From Hydractinia symbiolongicarpus (lineage: Eukaryota; Cnidaria; Hydrozoa; Anthoathecata; Hydractiniidae), in the NCBI RefSeq assembly GCF_029227915.1, contig NC_079881.1:20559501-20623500 (forward strand): a stretch of 64,000 nucleotides of DNA, given 5' to 3'. Below, piece after piece: positions 57,887 to 64,000 of this stretch. A program made the position numbers and the translations under genes. The notes below the pieces were generated by a model. It had not been told where the DNA came from. It did no database searches and saw only the letters and a program-made list of their open reading frames with translations. Within the stretch, counting starts at the first letter, position 1. Each line of letters begins with the position of its first letter.

Positions 57887-59236
57887 TATTCTTTAAATTT
57901 CTAAAAAAAACATAAAAAAAATAAAAAAAACCAGGAGACTTTATTTACTACGTGTAGTGAGAATACAAGGACTTGACAATACTGTTATATTGTACAAATG
58001 GACACATAATTCTAAATCCATATAAAATCCCAGAAATATTTCACCAATTTAAGACAAATTACGAAAATATTTAGTGCATAAAAACTTCACAATAAGTATT
58101 CCAGGAACTATTAAAGTTTAATATCTTATTGATTGAATAATACAGAGCAAATCACTTCTATGCTAATTAGATTCCTTTATAATATTACGAAGTAAAGTAC
58201 ATTAGCAAGGAAGATGATGTTGCATCCATTTCAGTCGCTAAAACAAAGAATATTGATTGCAGTGGTTATTAAGGCTGGCCACATAATATAAATTTATATG
58301 TCTAGATGAAAAAGGAAAGAGCCCACGACGAAGTTGTATGTGGCAGGCTTTAAATATACATTACAAAAGCAAATTTAAAATGTGATTCATTTTGTACAGA
58401 GTATTGTTGGGTGGATTGGTGCTATTTCACGAGAAATGATTAACTATCTGTTTTGTTGTTACCATACATGTGTTACTGTTAGAGTGAACCATAAACATGA
58501 GCATCAAAGCACAGGCGAGTTATTTATCGATAGTTGCTGCCAACAAATGAAAAATAACTCGCCTGTTGCAACTAGCTCTCCCATCTCCTACCTAATCCAT
58601 ATGAGAAATAAATGCAAAACGCAACCCATCAAATTATTTTGAAATTTAAAATGACATAAAAAGCAAGAAAATCCCACAGAAAGATGTAAAACACTCAAAA
58701 ATGCCCTTACAAATTAGCATCTCAAGACTAAGAATAAGTGGTTCAAAGTCCAACTGACATCACTACGATAAATCGTGCAAGATGGTATCCCGGTTCTGTG
58801 TGTAAAATACGACTTTAATTTGGAATCTTGAAAAAACAGACCGGTTAATATATGATACATTAATGCAATAATTCAACTATCATCTTACAAGCAATATGAA
58901 TAATATTAAGCCAAGTCAATTTTTTTTTTACAGATGTTTTTTGAAACATAAGGTACATTCAATAACTGGAGAGAGACACAGGATATATACCAGCAATACT
59001 TTTGGTAAACAGCTTGAAATTTCAAATTAGCCTTATTGGCAAATTAAGCGCTGCCTATACATTTAAAATTAGTACTATTGATACTATTTGCCAACTTTGT
59101 AAAATGGCGAAAAAAGTTCCTTTCTTTTAATATTTTTTGTGAGGGTTCACCTATGTAGTTTACCACAAAGAAAAAATAAACCAACCACCAACTATATACA
59201 ACGGCCTACATGCTATTATCTCATGTTGTTATCACA
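57887..59236. other. GPCR 5' flank; no further gene seen
   Basis: The open frame at 58382-58642 starts at GTG and has no support. A TATAAA-like sequence cannot be tied to a start site. Confidence 0.4.
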
Positions 59237-59385
59237 CTAATCGTTAGCCAGTGGAAGAATCCACGGGCCCGTCGGTCCGTAAATTTTCGCTAAACGTACG
59301 CTTTCCCTGCATCGCTATTCGTGCATCCGTAGCATAAAGTTGCGATCGGGTACCATTTTGAAAAATGCGGATATTGTTAAATACA
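59237..59385 (-). mobile_element. Mini-Helitron copy 7, worn
   Basis: CTAATCGTTAGCCAGTGGAA then GAATCCACGGG at the left (3' end, hairpin with mismatches). The right part has GTACCATTTTG, as in copies 1-3, and a weak 5' end; copy 8 follows directly. Confidence 0.5.
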
Positions 59386-59460
59386 CTAGTCGTGGCCGGG
59401 GCAAAATCCACGGGTTCTCCCGTGCTTTATATACCGCATTGTGTATCTCTCACTGTAAAT
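59386..59460 (-). mobile_element. Mini-Helitron copy 8, partial
   Basis: CTAGTCGTGGCCGGGGCAAA then ATCCACGGGTTCTCCCGTGC: Helitron 3' end, hairpin arms partly mutated, truncated toward the 5' side. Adjacent to copy 7, again head to tail. Confidence 0.55.
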
Positions 59461-59703
59461 GTTGATAATTAGGATTGTATGACAAAACTAACTTTGCAAT
59501 GCAAGTAAACAAACCATTTATACTTCGCTGCAAACTAAAGACAAACTCATAATAAACATAACTTTTTTTTTCATATTAAGCATTCACGTATATTCTTCGT
59601 GGAACAAAAAAGTGTGTATGAAAATAGGATAATTTAGAACATGCAAGAATTGGACACTTGTAAATTTGTGCTCATACTTTGTATGATACGGTGAAAAATA
59701 CTA

Positions 59704-59830
59704 CAGTCCAACCTGGCTATACCGGTCATGCCATATAGCGGACTTTTCCAGGAACCAGCCTCATGGTTAGAATTCCATAGAAAAACATTTACATAGCGGA
59801 TACTTGATATAGCGGACACAAAATTTCCTT
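59704..59830. mobile_element. pogo/Tigger-like terminal repeat remnant
   Basis: TACAGTCCAACCTGGCTATA followed by CATATAGCGGAC and repeats of ATATAGCGGACA. CAGT-CCAACCTGGCTATA with TATAGCGGAC blocks recalls pogo/Tigger TIRs, with TA at the border. A possible internal partner with TATAGCGTACACC lies at 60130-60150 but the far terminus was not found. Confidence 0.4.
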
Positions 59831-60509
59831 AAAAAATCATCTCTCTATTGCAAGGTCATCATTTTTTTCAAGGAAATTTTTTTCAGTAAAAAAGACGAAA
59901 AATAAATAACTTGTATTTATGTAACACATTTGCCTACTTTCCCATTAATACATTAATCAAGTTTATCACTGGCTTTTTAACAGTTTAAAACCCGTACACA
60001 CTTTTCGTTTCTTGAAGTAAAAAGAGCGCTGAGTATAAGTTAGATAAGGTGACGACGCATAGCTTATGACGCAAAGAATATTCAGAGTGCCTCTATAAGT
60101 GTCTTTTCCCCGCAAAATTCTAAACCTTGATATAGCGTACACCTTGTTATAGTACCGTAGTTGTACGCTGTATACACAGTTGACAGATGTACTCACAAAC
60201 ACTAGAATAATTTTTCGCCTACCGTGATTCTCTTCACCCATACAACATTCAAGTAAGACGGATTAAAGTTTATGATGTAGAAGATGTCTTAATTAATCAA
60301 ACTATTAATTAATTCCCATGGTGATTTGTTGTAAATATTTTGCCACCATGTTAGATGGACGACTAAACTCCGATAACTTTTTTGTGAATCTTTTTTTAAA
60401 GTTTAAGGAAGAATTGAAAAAGTTTAAATCTATTTTTTACGTAGTCTCTTGCAGATTCTTTGTTAATTAAAATTATTTTCGTGTTTTCAAATTTTGTTTA
60501 CCAAGATAG

Positions 60510-60579
60510 TAACGTTGGTTACCGTTTTTTTTAGCCTCGTTAGCTAACGTTGGTTACCGTTTTTTTTAGCCTCGTTGAC
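60510..60579. repeat. 35-bp direct repeat, two copies
   Basis: TAACGTTGGTTACCGTTTTT followed by TTTAGCCTCGTTAGC, repeated at once with two changes at the end. Confidence 0.85.
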
Positions 60580-61271
60580 TACCATCTTTTCAACATCGTG
60601 CCTAGTTAACTATTTCCTAGCTAACTATCATTTAAATAAACCAACTCCTTGTATTTTGATCGCTTGTAAATTTATTGTAAAGACTTAAAACTCAAAACCT
60701 GCTAAAACTTTCCTAACAAAACATATAATTCTTTTTTTAGACTGCATCCCAGGATTTCTTCGCGGCAATCCTATTCCTAAAAATTTTTTTAAGAAGAAAC
60801 TCATGTGGCATGTGTTATTTACAAGATGGGAATAATGAGTAGCTAAAAAAAATTCTAATGAAAACATCCTGGAGATAAGATCATATGCAATTGTAATGGT
60901 ATAAATACAAATTATTGTCCATTGTGTGTCATATTGGGTTCCCATGGAACGTTATAGTTATCTTATCACTAAAGATCTTACTTTACTTCTAAAATAACTC
61001 ACTTCTTGTGTGTCTTATGTTGATTTTATTAGAATTTTAGTTTTTAGTGCATTTATAGCGAGAAAAAGTATTTATAAGTTAGGCTGCCTTAAGGAGGAAC
61101 CGACATTTTAATCTACCACTAATGTCCCACCTATCTTTATTCTTTTGCCTAAAATTTAAAAAGCTAAGTTCCCTAAGAGAGTTTCAAAAACTACTGGTCT
61201 TTAAAGATCTCCTAAGAATATTTCATGTTGACATCCTTAGGGGATCTTTTATGTAGACGGAACTTTCTTTT
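60580..61271. other. No gene; one hairpin
   Basis: A 14-bp stem with one wobble pair at 61203-61250 (AAAGATCTCCTAAG against CTTAGGGGATCTTT, 18-base loop). No supported coding frame. Confidence 0.4.
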
Positions 61272-61771
61272 CAACCCTGTTCAGACCGGGGGAGAGGGGA
61301 ACCTCCCCGCTTTTTAGGTTTTTTTTAAAACCTTTTTTCGCTCGGCTGCATGGTTATGATACTTCCTGAGTTTAATACTTATCTATAACACACCTGCATG
61401 TCAATTCTTAGGTACCATACCTCTCAGAGCCTTGAGTATTAGCTATTACCTGAAACTACCCCTAAAAATCTTTATGCTTTATAAGTCCTTATAATCGGGA
61501 AACTATAATATCGTTCGTTGGGATTATACTAAGAAGTTGAGATTTACAACACAACATTATTTTAATGCAAGAAATCATTTTGTTTATTCTGGATACGCAG
61601 ATGGTGGAATTTTGAACAAATTTCAAACTTTCTATGACGTCACAGTAACAGTGCTGAAAGAGCCAATAATTAATTTAGAGTAGTCTATCAAAAATTATTG
61701 AGGAGCGGGCGGAGGTGGAATCCGCCCACTTGGTCAATATGTTCGAAAAATCCCGGAGCAAATAGAATTAT
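61272..61771. mobile_element. Second copy of the 26507-27171 element, diverged
   Basis: Aligns along its length with the unit A intronic element. Shared anchors are the GGTCC/AGACCGGGG start, CACGTGCATGGCAATTTT against CACCTGCATGTCAATTCT, TATTAGCTATTACCTGAAAC, the TGACGTCA-like block, and an end GAAAAATCCCGGAGCAAATA against GAAAAACCCGGACCAGATA. Confidence 0.65.
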
Positions 61772-62534
61772 AAGCAAGAATTAAATTGTTTATTTTAAAA
61801 ACCACGAAAATCTTTTTTAGTGTTATCGGCGTAAAATTTTCAATTGCAATTTATATGATTGGCGTTTCCAATGACATGTAACTTTTTGTCAATAAAAGAC
61901 ACGATAAAAGCAGACCGCTTCTTTTTGTTCACTCTTCTCGTACATTTATACATGCATAAAGAAATACTGAGCGTTATATAACTCGTTTCTAATTACCGAT
62001 TTTTACCGCACAGGTCTAGATAATGTTAAGTTGTGTCTCGTCGAGAAAGAAACGAGAATAACATCAGATATCGAGGATGTTAATTTCGGACGCATGTTTC
62101 AAAATTATGGTACATGTTTTGTTGACAGTCCATATTCTTTAAGAGTCTGCCGTTATAAAAACTAGCGAATTCTCAAATCTTTCTCAAAGAAGCGTTAATA
62201 ATCTCCTTCGTTGTGTTTTTATTATTTTGAATGCCAGCATTATTCTTATTCCTACTAAGCTTTTGTGTGTTCTACGAATTTAAAGGGGTGGGAGAGCATA
62301 ACTCCTCCGTTGTCTCTGCAACTTGTGATATAGAATTTTTAGAATCCCATTTAATTGTAATGTACCCTTAATTTAACGAATCTTTCTGTGTGGTGAGATA
62401 CCTTTTTATTATTTTAGTTCGAACAATTTGACAGGGACCAAATTCACAAAAATTTATAAATGAAAAATATCGAAGAAATTGTAGGGCGTAAATAGGCGTA
62501 GCTTCAGGAATATGTTAACGTTGTCGAGGCGTGA
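61772..62534. other. No gene seen
   Basis: AT-rich, no open frame with support on either strand. Confidence 0.4.
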
Positions 62535-62603
62535 ATGAGATTCAGTAGCGAAGTGTGTACACTATCTATAAACTTTAACCTACAACAAACGCACAATTAC
62601 AAA

Positions 62604-62795
62604 ATGTCAATGTATAAAAACACTAACATGTCAAGATATTCACAAAATGATGATGGTTCTGGAAATGATCGTAGTATACAACTGCTGAAAACTTTTCTGG
62701 AACGTCCACGTATTATCAACAAGTCTTTGTCAGATCGGGCATTACTTCTCCTTTTCCACGCGACCCGAAAAGGGTTAACATTTTTTAAAAGCTAA
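62604..62795 (+). CDS. Possible small CDS or first exon, unidentified
   Basis: The ATG at 62604 (ACAAAATGTC) opens MSMYKNTNMSRYSQNDDGSG, continuing NDRSIQLLKTFLERPRIINK to a stop after 63 codons. An upstream in-frame ATG at 62535 extends it to 86. Charged, balanced composition is better than that of neighbouring chance frames. A possible donor is AAAAGG|GTTAAC. No family recognised. Confidence 0.28.
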   Translation: MSMYKNTNMSRYSQNDDGSGNDRSIQLLKTFLERPRIINKSLSDRALLLLFHATRKGLTFFKS

Positions 62796-62852
62796 CAATA
62801 ACATATATAACAAAGGACCGTAATTATAAAACATGATTTGTGCACAGAGATA

Positions 62853-62912
62853 CCGCAGATACTAGCCTGCTTTAGGCTAGTATCTGCGGACCCTAGCCTA
62901 TTAAAAATAGGC
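62853..62912. other. Perfect 16-bp hairpin followed by a second small hairpin
   Basis: CCGCAGATACTAGCCT, a five-base loop GCTTT, and the exact reverse complement (62853-62889). Seven bases later GCCTATT AAA AATAGGC (62896-62912). The stem is longer and more perfect than chance predicts in this AT-rich sequence. It could be the core of a foldback element or a structured RNA; too short for a typical animal pre-miRNA. Confidence 0.6.
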
Positions 62913-63329
62913 AGGAATTTTTAAAGAAGGTTCCGTCATGTCAACATTAACGTTTCGTCATATCTAATGGCCTTTAAATGGCCTTTCAATTGTGGAAGAG
63001 TCAAATAAATGCATGGCCACGAATTTAAGTGTATTTCTCGCTGTGCCCTTGCTTAATCCAGTCCGCTGAATTTATCATATGTATGAGCGAATGTATGAGC
63101 GAATATCCATACTCCTATCGAGATGCGCGACATAGTCTAAGATGGAATCCGCAGTAGTGGGTTGGCACTGGGCGGGAAAACAATCTCGAGTTTAAGCCAT
63201 GTCTGTATCGCGTGAGATTCAAATTGACAGATGATGACCGGGTAACTAAAGGAAGCTGGGTATTAAACATTGTTCGCTCCATTGAACACGATTGTACGCA
63301 GCACAATCGCCTTTTTTATTCCTGTTTTG

Positions 63330-63560
63330 AATGTGGCAGACCAAGGAACTTCTACGTTAAGTTCTAATGACCAGCCGTCTACGTCATCGTCGTTCATCCG
63401 TAGGTGATTAACGACATCTTTTGGTTAAAAGTAAATGCCATATTTTTGTGGTGCATAGGATATAGCTGAGGACTGACAATTTCCATCACCTGTAGGATTA
63501 TAAGCAGCGTAAAATCCTTGGTGGACAGGCTTTGTAATCAACCTTCCTTCTTGAGAGAAA
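63330..63560 (-). pseudogene. OTU-domain cysteine protease fragment, broken
   Basis: Minus strand, reading from 63560: QGFYAAYNPTGDGNCQSSAI, then SYAPQKYG, an in-frame TAA, then VVNHLRMNDDDVDGWSLELN and VEVPWSA. GDGNC with a preceding NPTG is the OTU catalytic Asp-Gly-Asn-Cys loop, and VVNHLRMN/DGW fits the following helices. The His box is not seen before stops accumulate. OTU domains of this form are frequent cargo of invertebrate transposons; this piece is dead or needs splicing around the stop. Confidence 0.55.
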
Positions 63561-64000
63561 TTTTAAAAGTTTTACGACGCAGGTGCTTTTCTCTCTTTCT
63601 TTGATAGTACTTTCATTTTTGGTTTTTAAATGGAAGTTAGCAGTAATATCAACATAGAATTCTTTCACACATGACTTTTTGTGACCAGGTAGAGTTATTA
63701 AATGTCATACATTATCGATTCTACTATGGTTTTTGAAAACTCTTTCAGGAATAAAATATGCCGTTTCGGTATCTTATTTGTTTTGTTGCTTCCGATACGT
63801 ACGTAAACTGAGCATTTGGTTAGTTTTTCTCTAGTTACACTCATGTGCTGTTTCACGGAGATGTCTCATTTTATATTTTCTTCTGTTAATATCTTTTGCG
63901 GATGGTGGTATGGAACGTCCTATTGATTGTTAGATCTCCTTCAAAAATATACTTCAAAGACATTTCCCTTCCCAATTCCTTGCGTTTTTCATAAACACTG

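Noticed and set aside
58382-58642. Cys-containing plus-strand frame
   Set aside because: Starts at GTG, no splice sites, no family.
59704-60190. Complete pogo/Tigger element
   Set aside because: Only one convincing terminus; the TATAGCGTACACC block near 60130 is not a clean inverted partner.
1-64000. CRISPR arrays, bacterial operons, rRNA, tRNA
   Set aside because: Direct repeats present (34 bp, 35 bp, 163 bp) are contiguous or nearly so, without unique spacers; no cloverleaf with A and B boxes was found by eye.

Overview
The window looks like metazoan nuclear DNA, most likely from a cnidarian (possibly hydrozoan). It is AT-rich, its genes are broken into short phase-compatible exons with GT/AG junctions, and it is crowded with small transposon remnants (tiny Helitrons, palindromic MITE-like elements, LINE and SINE pieces). 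Nothing bacterial is present: no operons, no CRISPR array, no rRNA. I also recognised no tRNA. The organism call is inference from gene style and gene content, not from a marker gene.

Region by region. 1-5.8 kb (minus): nine small exons that splice in frame into a leucine-rich-repeat protein running off the left edge; no single reading frame shows it. 5.8-12.5 kb: repeats, including an L2/CR1-like LINE 3' end, a SINE core, a 600-bp palindromic element with a perfect 5-bp target duplication, and a 163-bp tandem repeat. 12.7-16.1 kb: a possible divergent pair of gene starts, a 1.9-kb inverted-repeat element, and a clear single-exon ZFAND1-type AN1 zinc-finger gene. 16.4-20.6 kb: three weakly supported exons, then a two-exon gene for a 61-residue glycine-rich protein with an N-myristoylation signature. 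20.7-24.5 kb: Helitron ends, a decayed reverse transcriptase fragment and a degenerate tandem array.

25-53.8 kb is the most interesting part: a three-copy segmental duplication (units A, B, C). Each unit carries, on the minus strand, (1) a two-exon secreted protein whose cysteine-rich domain resembles the Frizzled/ROR-type CRD and (2) a three-exon gene for a ~495-residue protein family I do not recognise. On the plus strand each unit ends in the last exon of an OB-fold/zinc-ribbon (RPA-like) gene that is otherwise present only as one broken copy at 43.3-44.9 kb. Units B and C have intact frames. Unit A carries a premature TAA in both genes plus a lost splice acceptor. Two mobile elements in unit A are dated by clean empty sites in B and C.

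54-64 kb: an intronless rhodopsin-class GPCR (minus), further Helitrons, strong hairpins, a second copy of the unit-A intronic element, and a broken OTU-protease fragment at the right edge. The genes form no obvious pathway, except that the secreted CRD-like gene and the 495-residue gene have stayed paired through two duplications.
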